NCBI GenBank assembly: GCA_963702995.1
Contig: OY969783.1
Span: forward strand, 806,001-870,000
Reading direction: 5' to 3'
DNA: 64,000 nt
Source: MFD04580-c1 sp963702995
GTDB taxonomy: Bacteria > Planctomycetota > Phycisphaerae > Tepidisphaerales > Tepidisphaeraceae
The position numbers and the translations under genes are program-made. The notes under the pieces were generated by a model that had not been told where the DNA came from, did not search any database, and saw only the letters and a program-made list of their open reading frames with translations. Positions 1 through 9,611 of the stretch are shown piece by piece. The first letter of the stretch is position 1. Every line of letters starts with the position of its first letter.

Positions 1-64
1 CGAACACCGCCACAGACACGCCGGAACCGGGCTCGCCGGCCTGACACCGCTTGCTGGCTTTCGG

Positions 65-1099
65 TCAATGCACGCCCCGCGCCGCCGCGCGAACGCGGTC
101 CAGCCAGGCGGCCAGGTCGGCCGCCATCGGAAGCTCGAACCCGATCACGCGGCCGCTGACCGGGTGCCGGAGCTCCAGCGCCGCCGAATGGAGCGCCAGT
201 CGCGGCGCACCGCTTCGATCGGCACCGGCTTCCGTCTCGCCCGGCTTTCGATGGTAGACCGTCTCCCCGCAGAGGGGATGGCCGATCTCGCTCAGGTGGA
301 TTCGGATCTGATGTGTCCTGCCGGTGTCGAGCCGGCACTCGACGAGCGTGAGCTGATCGTTCGGGTACTCGATCGGCTCGACAAAGGTCCGGGCGAACTT
401 GGCGGCCGCGTCAACGGCATCGGCCCGGATGCTGCCGCGTAGGCCATCGCCGCGGTCGCGGACGACGCGCGTTTCGATCGTCCTTGCCGCGGCGAGGCGG
501 CCGTGAACCACGGCGTGATACGTCCGCTTCACCTCGTGCCGCGCGAACATGCGGGTGAGCGACGCCTCGGCCGCAGGCGACAGTGCGTACAGCATCAGCC
601 CGCTCGTATCGCGGTCCAGCCGGTGCACCGGGCGAACGCGCGGGGCTGCGTGCCCGGGCCGTGCGGCCCGCGACTTTGGACGCGCTTGAGGCGATGAGCG
701 ATCGCCAAGCAGCCGCGCCACGACCTCGTCGAGCGTGGGCTGGCGGGCCTTTCGGTCTTCGGGCCAGCCGCGTTCTTCGACGCGGCGCTCGGAGAGGATC
801 CCCGGCGGCTTGTCGATGATCACCAGGTCGGTGTCGTGATGGAGTACCCGAACGGCCGCCTCCGGGGCGGGGGAGGTTGGCGCTCCTAGAATCTCCAAGG
901 TTTCGCCGGCGCGGAGGCGGCGGGCGTCGTCCAGGCAGACGGAGCCACTTATGCGCACTTTTCGTTCGGCGATGAGGCGGCGGGCTTCGGTCCAGCTCGC
1001 CCCTGTCACGCGCATCCGAACCGCGGCCGCCAGCGTGCGGCCGGCAGACTCGGGCGGGATGGGCAGCGGCGATGACGCGTCAGGCATGGAACGATTCAT
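65..1099 (-). CDS. RluA-family 23S rRNA/tRNA pseudouridine synthase with S4 domain
   Basis: This 344-residue protein isomerises specific uridines in structured RNA to pseudouridine. An N-terminal S4 RNA-binding domain lies at about residues 22-72. The catalytic domain follows, with DKPPG at 96-100, the signature HRLDRDTSG at 159-167 (Asp162 is the expected nucleophile) and TGRTHQIRIH in the C-terminal half. The length and domain order are those of the RluC/RluD group. About 45 extra residues, rich in Arg and Pro, sit between the DKPPG region and the catalytic motif. A second Met five residues in could be the start, and no strong ribosome binding site separates the two. It is read away from cysD, so it is not part of the sulfate operon. 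Which uridine is the target cannot be told from sequence. Confidence 0.93.
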   Translation of the reverse strand: MNRSMPDASSPLPIPPESAGRTLAAAVRMRVTGASWTEARRLIAERKVRISGSVCLDDARRLRAGETLEILGAPTSPAPEAAVRVLHHDTDLVIIDKPPGILSERRVEERGWPEDRKARQPTLDEVVARLLGDRSSPQARPKSRAARPGHAAPRVRPVHRLDRDTSGLMLYALSPAAEASLTRMFARHEVKRTYHAVVHGRLAAARTIETRVVRDRGDGLRGSIRADAVDAAAKFARTFVEPIEYPNDQLTLVECRLDTGRTHQIRIHLSEIGHPLCGETVYHRKPGETEAGADRSGAPRLALHSAALELRHPVSGRVIGFELPMAADLAAWLDRVRAAARGVH

Positions 1100-1271
1100 C
1101 CAAACCGATTCGTCGGCGCCGGTCCAGTGGGACGTCGCTCGCCGGTCGAGCCGTCACGGGGAGAAACTCGGCCCACGCGCGAATCGTACGAATGGAGTCG
1201 TCGGCTTGCAGGTACGGGCCGGGTTCCACTAAGGTGGTTGCCTCACTAGACGACCCGGCAATAAGGACCTG

Positions 1272-2180
1272 ATGAGCAGTTACAACCTCACCCACCTGAA
1301 ACAGCTCGAAGCGGAGAGCATTCACATCATCCGCGAAGTCGCGGCCGAGTTTGAAAAACCGGTGATGCTCTACTCGATCGGCAAGGATTCTTCGGTCATG
1401 GTCCGCCTGGCGCAGAAGGCTTTCAGCCCCGGGCGGCTTCCGTTCCCACTCATGCACGTGAACACCACGTGGAAGTTCCGCGAGATGATCAGCTTCCGCG
1501 ATAAGTTCTGCGCGGACAATGGCTTCGACCTGATCGAGTACATCAACGAGGAGGGCGTGCGAGAGGGCGTGAACCCCTTCGACTACGGCTCGAACAAGTA
1601 CACCGCCATCATGAAGACCCAGGCCCTCAAGGCCGCGTTGAACCAATACGGCTTCGATGCCGCCTTCGGCGGCGCCCGTCGCGATGAGGAGAAGAGCCGG
1701 GCGAAGGAGCGCGTCTATTCCTTCCGCGACCGGCTTCACCAGTGGGACCCGAAGAACCAGCGCCCCGAGCTGTGGAACCTGTACAACGGCAAGGTCAACA
1801 AGGGGGAGTCGATCCGCGTCTTCCCCCTAAGCAACTGGACCGAGCTGGACGTGTGGCAGTACATCCACCTGGAGAACATCCCGATCGTCCCCCTCTACTT
1901 CGCGGCCGCCCGCCCGGTGGTCGAACGGGACGGGAACCTGATCATGGTGGACGACGACCGCATGCGTCTGGCGCCGGGCGAAAAGCCCAAGCAAAAAGTC
2001 GTCCGCTTCCGCACGCTCGGCTGCTACCCCCTGACCGGCGCCGTCGAGAGCGCCGCCACCACGCTCCCCGAGATCATCCAGGAGATGCTCCTCGCCCGAA
2101 ACTCCGAACGCCAGGGCCGCATGATCGACCACGACGAGTCTGGATCAATGGAGCAGAAGAAGCGGGAAGGGTACTTTTGA
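1272..2180 (+). CDS. cysD: Sulfate adenylyltransferase subunit 2 (ATP sulfurylase small subunit)
   Basis: CysD is the catalytic adenylyl-transfer subunit of the CysDN ATP sulfurylase. It makes adenosine 5'-phosphosulfate from ATP and sulfate in the cytoplasm. At 302 residues it has the usual family length. The PP-loop appears as YSIGKDSSVMVRLA near residues 35-48, followed by FGGARRDEEKSRAKER and the C-terminal LGCYPLTGAVES segment typical of CysD. A purine-rich AAGGA sits a few bases before the ATG. The partner gene cysNC follows on the same strand, but the 180-base gap between them holds a palindromic repeat element that must lie in the joint transcript if they are co-transcribed. The reading frame is intact. 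Confidence 0.96.
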   Translation: MSSYNLTHLKQLEAESIHIIREVAAEFEKPVMLYSIGKDSSVMVRLAQKAFSPGRLPFPLMHVNTTWKFREMISFRDKFCADNGFDLIEYINEEGVREGVNPFDYGSNKYTAIMKTQALKAALNQYGFDAAFGGARRDEEKSRAKERVYSFRDRLHQWDPKNQRPELWNLYNGKVNKGESIRVFPLSNWTELDVWQYIHLENIPIVPLYFAAARPVVERDGNLIMVDDDRMRLAPGEKPKQKVVRFRTLGCYPLTGAVESAATTLPEIIQEMLLARNSERQGRMIDHDESGSMEQKKREGYF

Positions 2181-2201
2181 AGCTTCCACGCCACGAAGCT
2201 G

Positions 2202-2331
2202 AAATCCGAAGCACGAAGCACGAAATCCGAAGGAATGGGAAAAGGAAGGACAAGAAAAAAATGAGAGACGGCTTCGTCCAGTTGCTTTTTTGAATTTGCC
2301 TTACTTCCTTCGGATTTCGTGCTTCGGATTT
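2202..2331. repeat. AATCCGAA palindromic element, copy 1, between cysD and cysNC
   Basis: The left arm (2202-2235) carries AAATCCGAA, a doubled GCACGAA and AAATCCGAAGGAA. The right arm (2305-2331) is its inverse, TTCCTTCGG through GCTTCGGATTT. About 70 bases of AG-rich then TC-rich sequence separate the arms. Related elements lie at 23806-23840 (one arm only), 53526-53657 and 63652-63786. In RNA this would form a long hairpin inside the cysD-cysNC transcript. Confidence 0.85.
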
Positions 2332-2359
2332 GGAGTTTGATCGCGATCGGTGTCACCAT

Positions 2360-4309
2360 ATGCAACAGTCCCCCATCGGCGAAGACATTCACGCATACCT
2401 CGACCGGCATCAGCGGAAGGAACTGCTTCGGTTCCTGACCTGCGGCTCCGTCGATGACGGCAAGTCCACCCTCATCGGACGGCTGCTGCATGACACCAAG
2501 GGGATCTATGAGGACCAGCTCGCGGCCGTCAAGCGGGACAGCGCGAAGTTCGGGACCACCGGCCGAGCCGGGGAGGTCGATCTGGCGCTGCTCACCGACG
2601 GGCTCAAGGCGGAGCGCGAGCAGGGGATCACCATCGACGTCGCCTATCGCTACTTCTCGACCGACCAGCGCAAATTCATCATCGCCGATACCCCCGGGCA
2701 CGAGCAGTACACCCGGAACATGGCCACCGGGGCCAGCACCTGCCAGCTTGCCATCATCCTGATCGACGCCCGGCACGGCGTGATGCCGCAGACGCGCCGG
2801 CACAGCTTCATCGTGTCGCTCCTGGGCATCCGCCACGTCGTGGTCGCGATCAACAAGATGGACCTGGTCGCCTACGACCAGGAGGCTTACAACCGCATCA
2901 AGGACAACTACACCGGCTTCGTCGCCAAGCTGGGGATCCCCGACGTTCAGTTCATCCCGATGTCGGCCCTGACCGGGGACAACGTTGTCGATAAGAGCGC
3001 GGCGATGCCGTGGTACGCGGGCCCGCCGCTGCTCAGTCACCTGGAGACGGTCCACATCGCGTCGGACCGAAACCTCGCCGATATGCGCTTCCCCGTGCAG
3101 TACGTGCTTCGCCCCAACCTCGATTTCCGAGGCTTTTCAGGGACGGTGGCGTCAGGCATCCTCCGCAAGGGGGACCCGATCGCCGCGCTGCCGTCGGGCA
3201 AGCGGTCGCGCGTGAAGTCGATCGTCACCTTCGATGGCGAGCAGGACGAAGCGTTCTCCCCCCAGGCGGTAACGGTCACCCTTGAGGACGAGATCGATGT
3301 GAGCCGCGGCGACATGCTCGTCCATCCGGGGAATGAGCCGCACGTGTCAAGCATGGTCGAGGCGATGGTGGTCTGGATGGCCGAGAAGCCGTTCGTGCCC
3401 GGCCGCTCGTATTGGCTGAAGCAAACGACTCGGACCGTCACCGCCGAGATCGCGGAGCTGCGATACGGCGTCGATGTCAACACGCTGGAGAAGCGGCCGA
3501 CGGCCCAGCTCGCGATGAACGAGGTCGGCCAAGTGCTGCTAAGCCTCAACCAGCCGCTCGCGTACGACCCGTACAAGGTGAATGCCTCAACCGGCGCGTT
3601 CATCGTGATCGACAGGCTGTCGAACAACACCGTGGGCGCGGGGATGATCCTCGACCCGGGCGAGCGGCGCGCCTCCGGCGACCACTGGGGCCAGGAGCCC
3701 GTCAGCCAGAAGACCAAGAGCCGCACCAGCGAGGTGACGCTTGCCGAGCGCGAAGCCCGTTACGGGCAGAAGGGGGGGACGGTCCTGCTGACCGGCCTGA
3801 CCGGCTCGGGCAAAGCGGCGATCGCCTACGCCCTGGAGAAGCGGCTCTTCGACGCGGGCCACGCGGTGACTGTGCTTTATGGGCAGAATATGCGTCAAGG
3901 CCTCTGCCGCGACCTGGGGTTCACGGCCGACGAACGATCGGAGAACCTGCGCCGCAGCGCCGAGGTGGCGAAGATCCTGAACGACGCCGGGCTGATCTGC
4001 ATCGGCGCGTTTGTCGCCCCTCACGACGCGGTCCGCCGACGCGCACGCGAAGTCATCGGGACGGATCGCTTCCTCGAAGTGTTCCTCTCCGCGCCGGTCG
4101 AGGTGTGCAAGCAGCGCGACAAGACCGGCGCGTACTTGGCCGCCGAGGCGGGCAAGCTCTCCCAGTTCCCGGGCGTCAGCGCCGAATTTGAAGCGCCATC
4201 AAACCCTGATCTCGTGCTTCAGACCGACGTCACGCCGGTGAGCGACTGCGTGGATCGGCTAATGGACCTGCTGCGGGCCCGCGGGTTCATCGGCCCCGCC
4301 CGGGGCTGA
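2360..4309 (+). CDS. cysNC: Bifunctional sulfate adenylyltransferase large subunit / APS kinase-like domain
   Basis: This 649-residue protein joins a CysN GTPase (about residues 1-440) to a CysC-type domain (about 473-649). CysN hydrolyses GTP to drive APS synthesis by CysD; CysC normally phosphorylates APS to PAPS. The GTPase motifs are complete: GSVDDGKST at 29-37, DTPGHEQY near 110 and NKMD near 165. In the CysC domain the P-loop reads GLTGSGKAA, so the Ser/Thr that normally follows the Lys is Ala486. The usual DGDN segment reads YGQN, with Tyr507 and Gln509. The rest (DLGF, RSENLRR, FVAPHDAVR, KTGAY, FPGV) is conserved. A TTG 30 bases upstream is in frame but lies inside the repeat, so the ATG at 2360 is preferred. 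Whether the kinase domain is active is uncertain. Confidence 0.94.
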   Translation: MQQSPIGEDIHAYLDRHQRKELLRFLTCGSVDDGKSTLIGRLLHDTKGIYEDQLAAVKRDSAKFGTTGRAGEVDLALLTDGLKAEREQGITIDVAYRYFSTDQRKFIIADTPGHEQYTRNMATGASTCQLAIILIDARHGVMPQTRRHSFIVSLLGIRHVVVAINKMDLVAYDQEAYNRIKDNYTGFVAKLGIPDVQFIPMSALTGDNVVDKSAAMPWYAGPPLLSHLETVHIASDRNLADMRFPVQYVLRPNLDFRGFSGTVASGILRKGDPIAALPSGKRSRVKSIVTFDGEQDEAFSPQAVTVTLEDEIDVSRGDMLVHPGNEPHVSSMVEAMVVWMAEKPFVPGRSYWLKQTTRTVTAEIAELRYGVDVNTLEKRPTAQLAMNEVGQVLLSLNQPLAYDPYKVNASTGAFIVIDRLSNNTVGAGMILDPGERRASGDHWGQEPVSQKTKSRTSEVTLAEREARYGQKGGTVLLTGLTGSGKAAIAYALEKRLFDAGHAVTVLYGQNMRQGLCRDLGFTADERSENLRRSAEVAKILNDAGLICIGAFVAPHDAVRRRAREVIGTDRFLEVFLSAPVEVCKQRDKTGAYLAAEAGKLSQFPGVSAEFEAPSNPDLVLQTDVTPVSDCVDRLMDLLRARGFIGPARG

Positions 4310-4462
4310 ACGCGCTAAAGCTCCAGCGGTCCCGGCTGTTTTTCCGATTTGAACCGGGATACATTCACGCGGCCGCCCGCCCCGCCGGCAGGCGCTAAGC
4401 GGGGCCGCCACGGCTGACCAGCCTTTGACCCGTTCGCGCGCAACCGCTGGGCCTATAAGAGC

Positions 4463-5944
4463 ATGAATAAGAAGCTAAAATCCTTGCTGGGGTTCGTGCT
4501 GCGCTGGGGCATCGCTGTCGTCGGCGTGACGGTAGTGGTTCGGCAGATCTCGTTTCACGACCGGATCACCCTGGTTGACCCGTCGGCCGCCACCCCAGTG
4601 CAAAAAGTGCGCGTGGTGGACGGCACGATTGAAGACGCCCCCTATTACACGCTTGCCGAGCCGTTCGCCGGAAGGACGCAGGTCGCGCGGGGCGACGTCT
4701 GGACGCCGGGCCCCAACAAACTGTCGATCCTCGACGCGGCCGGGTCGCCGCACAAGGTCAAGGCGCTCGCGCTCCATCCCTCCCCGACCGACCCGAAGCA
4801 TCGGCCCGATCAGGTCCTGGCGCTCGATCCGACCACCGGCAGGCCGGCGATCTACCCGGCGACGCTTGTCGTTGGGGGCTTCAATAAGGATTTCGCGCCT
4901 TACCCGCTCGTCGAGATCGGCCTGGTGCGCATGGTGCGGGAGGCGGACCTTTCCTTCCTTCTCGCCGCGCTGTTCATCATGCCGTTGACCTACCTGATTA
5001 CCAGCTTCCGCTGGCACCTGCTCCTGGAGGCGCTGGAGATCCACATCGGCATGGCCAAGACCTTCACGATCAACATGGTCGGGTCTTTCTACAACACGTT
5101 CATGCCCGGCTCGACCGGCGGGGACCTGGTCAAGGCATACTATGCCTCGCGCCACACGACCCACCGGACGCGAGCTGTCATTTCGGTCCTGACCGACCGG
5201 GCCGTCGGCCTGCTCGCCCTGATCATGCTCGGCGGGACGATGGCCTCGATGCAGTGGAGCATCCCGGCGTGCCAGAAGGTGGCGACGATTTCCATCGCCC
5301 TGACGATCTGCGTCTTTGCCGGGATGGTGGTTTTCTATACGCCGGCACTTCGGAAGCTGACGGGGTTCGACTTCATCGCTGCTCGGATGCCGATGCGGAA
5401 GACGGTCCATAAGGCGATTGAAGCGATGGAGATGTTCGGCCGGCGGCCGCGTCTTGCGCTGCTGACGCTGCTGATCTCCTTCCCGGTCCATATTTCCATC
5501 ATCATCTCGGCGACCCTCGCCGGGCACGCCCTGGGGCTGACGCTGTCTCCGGCTTACTACTGGGTGATCGTCCCCGTCATCTGCCTGGTCGGCGCGCTGC
5601 CCGGCGCTCCGCAGGGAGCGGGCGTGATGGAATACTTCGCGGTCCTGCTGACACGCGGGCAGGGGGCGACGGTCAGCCAGGCGTTCGCGCTGGCGATGTC
5701 GGTTCGCCTGGTGCAGATCTTCTGGAACACGGTCGCGGGCCTGTTCGTGCTTCGCGGCGGCTTCCACGCTCCGACCGAGACCGAGGCGCACGAACTGGAC
5801 GACGACGCCCCCGACGCCGGGCCCGAGTCGCCCGCACCCCGGCCGATCGCGATGGAGGCGACGGCGGCGGGCGCGGGGCCGGCGGGCGCGGGGACATCGG
5901 CGGAGGGGCCAACCGCGCCGATGCCGCTGGGCGCACAGGCCTGA
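4463..5944 (+). CDS. Flippase-like / lysylphosphatidylglycerol synthase TM-family integral membrane protein
   Basis: This 493-residue polytopic membrane protein belongs to the LPG_synthase_TM (UPF0104/YbhN/AglD) family. A signal-anchor helix at about residues 8-27 is followed by a roughly 120-residue soluble segment that most family members lack, then a bundle of seven or so helices. The family hallmark is present as GSFYNTFMPGSTGGDLVKAY near residue 210, followed by SVLTDRAVGL. GALPGAPQGAGVMEY near residue 375 is the second conserved loop. No MprF catalytic domain is attached, so lysyl transfer is unlikely; a role in lipid or polyprenyl-glycan translocation is inference from the family. The last 60 residues are a low-complexity Ala/Pro/Glu tail. 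The next gene starts 27 bases downstream on the same strand. Confidence 0.85.
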   Translation: MNKKLKSLLGFVLRWGIAVVGVTVVVRQISFHDRITLVDPSAATPVQKVRVVDGTIEDAPYYTLAEPFAGRTQVARGDVWTPGPNKLSILDAAGSPHKVKALALHPSPTDPKHRPDQVLALDPTTGRPAIYPATLVVGGFNKDFAPYPLVEIGLVRMVREADLSFLLAALFIMPLTYLITSFRWHLLLEALEIHIGMAKTFTINMVGSFYNTFMPGSTGGDLVKAYYASRHTTHRTRAVISVLTDRAVGLLALIMLGGTMASMQWSIPACQKVATISIALTICVFAGMVVFYTPALRKLTGFDFIAARMPMRKTVHKAIEAMEMFGRRPRLALLTLLISFPVHISIIISATLAGHALGLTLSPAYYWVIVPVICLVGALPGAPQGAGVMEYFAVLLTRGQGATVSQAFALAMSVRLVQIFWNTVAGLFVLRGGFHAPTETEAHELDDDAPDAGPESPAPRPIAMEATAAGAGPAGAGTSAEGPTAPMPLGAQA

Positions 5945-5971
5945 CGCTCGCGGCGGCTTTGCCGAACCGGC

Positions 5972-6667
5972 ATGCTTCGAAAGATCGACCGCATCGTCCT
6001 TCGTGTACCGGCTATTGGGGCGGCCGTCGCTTATTATCGCGATGTCCTTGGCCTGAAACTGATCCGCCAGGATGCCCGGATCGCCATTTTTCAAACGCCC
6101 GACGGCTCGACCGATCTGCTCCTCCACACCGACCCCGACCTTCCCGCCGAAGCGACGTACTGGCTCGTTGACGACGTGCGCGACCTCTATCGGCGCCGCG
6201 CGGCGATGAAGCTGACATTCACCTCGGCCCCGCAGCAGGTGAGCCGCGGCTACCGGGCCGCCGTTCGCGACCCGTTCGGGACGGTCCTGCTGCTGATCGA
6301 CCGGACAACCGAGGGGGCCGGCGCGGCCGTCACCGAGGACGCAAAGGCGCCCGGGACGCTTTTCGCTGGAGCGCCGGCCAACGTGCCGGTCAAGCGCGCG
6401 ATGCTCATTAAGCTCTATGAGGGCACCGGGCGCACGGCGGACGACCTGCCCTACACGCCCCATTTCGAGACGATGTATCGCGACTACGCCGCCCTCCACG
6501 ACGACCCCAAGCCCACCCGCGAAGAAGTCTGGCGGCACCTGCTCAACCTGCGGAAGGGGGGCAAACTCCCCAAGCTCGGCGAGGCCCGCGGCAAGCCGCC
6601 GGAAATGACCCAGGAAGACCGCGACGCGCTGCGCAAGGCCCTGGGCGACGAGAATCGGCCGCCGTGA
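5972..6667 (+). CDS. VOC (glyoxalase/bleomycin-resistance) fold protein with C-terminal LPYT domain
   Basis: Residues 1-110 form a vicinal-oxygen-chelate domain: KIDRIVLRVPAIGAAVAYY, LGLKLI and RDPFGTVLLLID match the two beta-alpha-beta-beta-beta modules. The substrate is unknown. Residues 135-231 form a separate module with LPYTPHFETMY, then EEVWRHLLNLRKGGKLP. Immediately after the stop, in another frame, the sequence encodes a second copy of that module (LPYTARFDKLVDDF ... HLVWRMVATLAK) with no start codon of its own. The natural product was probably one protein with two tail repeats, interrupted here by one extra base near 6655-6665. The gene follows the flippase-like gene closely and may share its transcript. 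Confidence 0.8.
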   Translation: MLRKIDRIVLRVPAIGAAVAYYRDVLGLKLIRQDARIAIFQTPDGSTDLLLHTDPDLPAEATYWLVDDVRDLYRRRAAMKLTFTSAPQQVSRGYRAAVRDPFGTVLLLIDRTTEGAGAAVTEDAKAPGTLFAGAPANVPVKRAMLIKLYEGTGRTADDLPYTPHFETMYRDYAALHDDPKPTREEVWRHLLNLRKGGKLPKLGEARGKPPEMTQEDRDALRKALGDENRPP

Positions 6668-6782
6668 CCGGCTGCCGTATACCGCCCGCTTTGACAAGCT
6701 CGTGGATGACTTCAACGCGTCGCAGGCACGGCCGCTCTCCCCGCACCTGGTCTGGCGGATGGTGGCCACCCTCGCGAAATGA
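6660..6782 (+). pseudogene. Out-of-frame second LPYT repeat of the VOC protein
   Basis: This frame reads through RLPYTARFDKLVDDF and RPLSPHLVWRMVATLAK to a TGA at 6780-6782. It parallels LPYTPHFETMYRDY and TREEVWRHLLNLRK inside the preceding gene, with the same LPYT, Phe, Trp and Lys positions. No ATG, GTG or TTG with a ribosome binding site opens this frame, so on its own it is not a gene. It is best read as the displaced C-terminus of the VOC protein. Confidence 0.7.
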
Positions 6783-7000
6783 CGCAAACTATCCTTCCAC
6801 GACCATTTCCGATCGCGACCTTCCACCGAAGCTGGCGATGACCCGAACAGGGCATCCCGCGTTGACATTCGTGGCCAACCAGCCGTGGTCAGATGGATCC
6901 ACCCAGTTTGCTTCTTCCGAGCCGCTTTTTTGCCGCGTGATGGGCGATCGTCCAATGGCCGGCTTAAGCGATCGTCTTCTCCCTTTGCTCGACGTCCAAT
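6783..7000. other. Gene-free interval
   Basis: No supported coding frame, RNA gene or repeat family was recognised here. Short open frames have no ribosome binding site or family motif. The interval separates plus-strand genes from the minus-strand rpoD cluster and ends at the hairpin at 7001-7031. Confidence 0.5.
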
Positions 7001-7031
7001 AGACAAGGCGGCCTGAGCGGCCGCCTTGTCT
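7001..7031 (-). terminator. 13-bp perfect hairpin downstream of the rpoD-side cluster
   Basis: Arms AGACAAGGCGGCC (7001-7013) and GGCCGCCTTGTCT (7019-7031) pair perfectly around the 5-base loop TGAGC. It lies 24 bases beyond the stop of the minus-strand gene ending at 7055, where a transcript from that cluster would finish. There is no U-tract on either strand, so it is an atypical intrinsic terminator or an mRNA 3'-end stabiliser. It could also block plus-strand readthrough. Confidence 0.6.
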
Positions 7032-7054
7032 CGTCCGTTGAACCTGTTTGACTG

Positions 7055-7270
7055 TCACGCTTCGACCGCACCGCTCTCAACACTCGTCATGTTCTGATAC
7101 GAGAGCAGCTTGAAGCCTTTCTTAGGCAACGCGATGAAGAACAAGTCCTCCATCGCGACGACACGCTCCGGATTTGTCACTTCATATTCACGACCATCGC
7201 TCATTCTGATCCGAAACGATCCAAACGGATCTCGATCTAAAAGCTCAGTGATCGTACCAGGATCAATCAT
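7055..7270 (-). CDS. Small conserved hypothetical protein
   Basis: A 71-residue cytoplasmic protein with no signal peptide or membrane helix. Its pattern (LLDRDPFGSFRIRMSDGREYEV, then ERVVAMEDLFFIAL) resembles a small all-beta family seen widely in planctomycetes and other bacteria, with the core PFxxFRxRMSDGRxYxV; its function is unknown. It starts 17 bases downstream of the rpoD stop on the same strand and ends just before the hairpin at 7001-7031, so it is probably the last gene of the dnaG-rpoD transcript. Codon use is less GC-biased than in rpoD. Confidence 0.7.
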   Translation of the reverse strand: MIDPGTITELLDRDPFGSFRIRMSDGREYEVTNPERVVAMEDLFFIALPKKGFKLLSYQNMTSVESGAVEA

Positions 7271-7287
7271 TGCTTCTCCCTCTCTAT

Positions 7288-9061
<1,774 letters not shown>

Positions 9062-9611
9062 ACCAGTCCGATCACTCTCCCCGCACGTTGGTGCGGGCCA
9101 GCCGCGAGCTTCTCGCGGTGTTTGGGGTGAACGCTCGCACCGTTCATCCCATCGGAGGAGGCGGAATTACCATCGCCACCCTCCGCACGCCCGGCCGCCC
9201 ACGAGGAGCCTCTGGGGGACGGCACGGCATGCGGATACCACCGATGCTGGCCAAGGACCTCGGGGGCATTCCCGATCCCTGTAACGGGCCACGGTGGCAC
9301 CGATCATCACAGTTGGACATTTCCCCGACTCGCCACACACGCCGAGACAGGGGGAACATGCGCGATTCGCGAACCGGCTTTACGCCGCGGCGGGGATCGC
9401 AGTTCGCGCCCGCCCCAGCCCAGCGCCCGATCAGAGCGCACCGGATCAGCGCCCGCCGCATCAGGAGGCGTTCAAAAACGTTTTCGCGGGGCCGATCGAT
9501 ACATCGTTACGCCGGCCGCAATACCGATGAAGCGAGCCTCCGCGGAAGCCCATTCCCAGGCGAGCCCATTAAATCGGCGAAAGGGGTCGGCGGGCTCTTG
9601 ACATTCTAGGC
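9062..9611. other. dnaG-rpoD intergenic region
   Basis: 550 bases separate the dnaG stop from the rpoD start, and no coding frame with family motifs is visible on either strand. A short hairpin (CCCGCAC ... GTGCGGG type, about 9079-9096) lies just upstream of rpoD. The distance allows a private rpoD promoter in addition to readthrough from dnaG, but I cannot place one with confidence. Confidence 0.5.

Noticed and set aside
4475..7006. An 843-codon open frame on the minus strand
   Set aside because: It lies antisense to the flippase-like and VOC genes, is Arg/Gly-rich with no family motif, and is a by-product of high GC content.
9062..9611. tRNA or small RNA gene between dnaG and rpoD
   Set aside because: No cloverleaf, TTCGA-type T-arm or conserved RNA core could be found on either strand.
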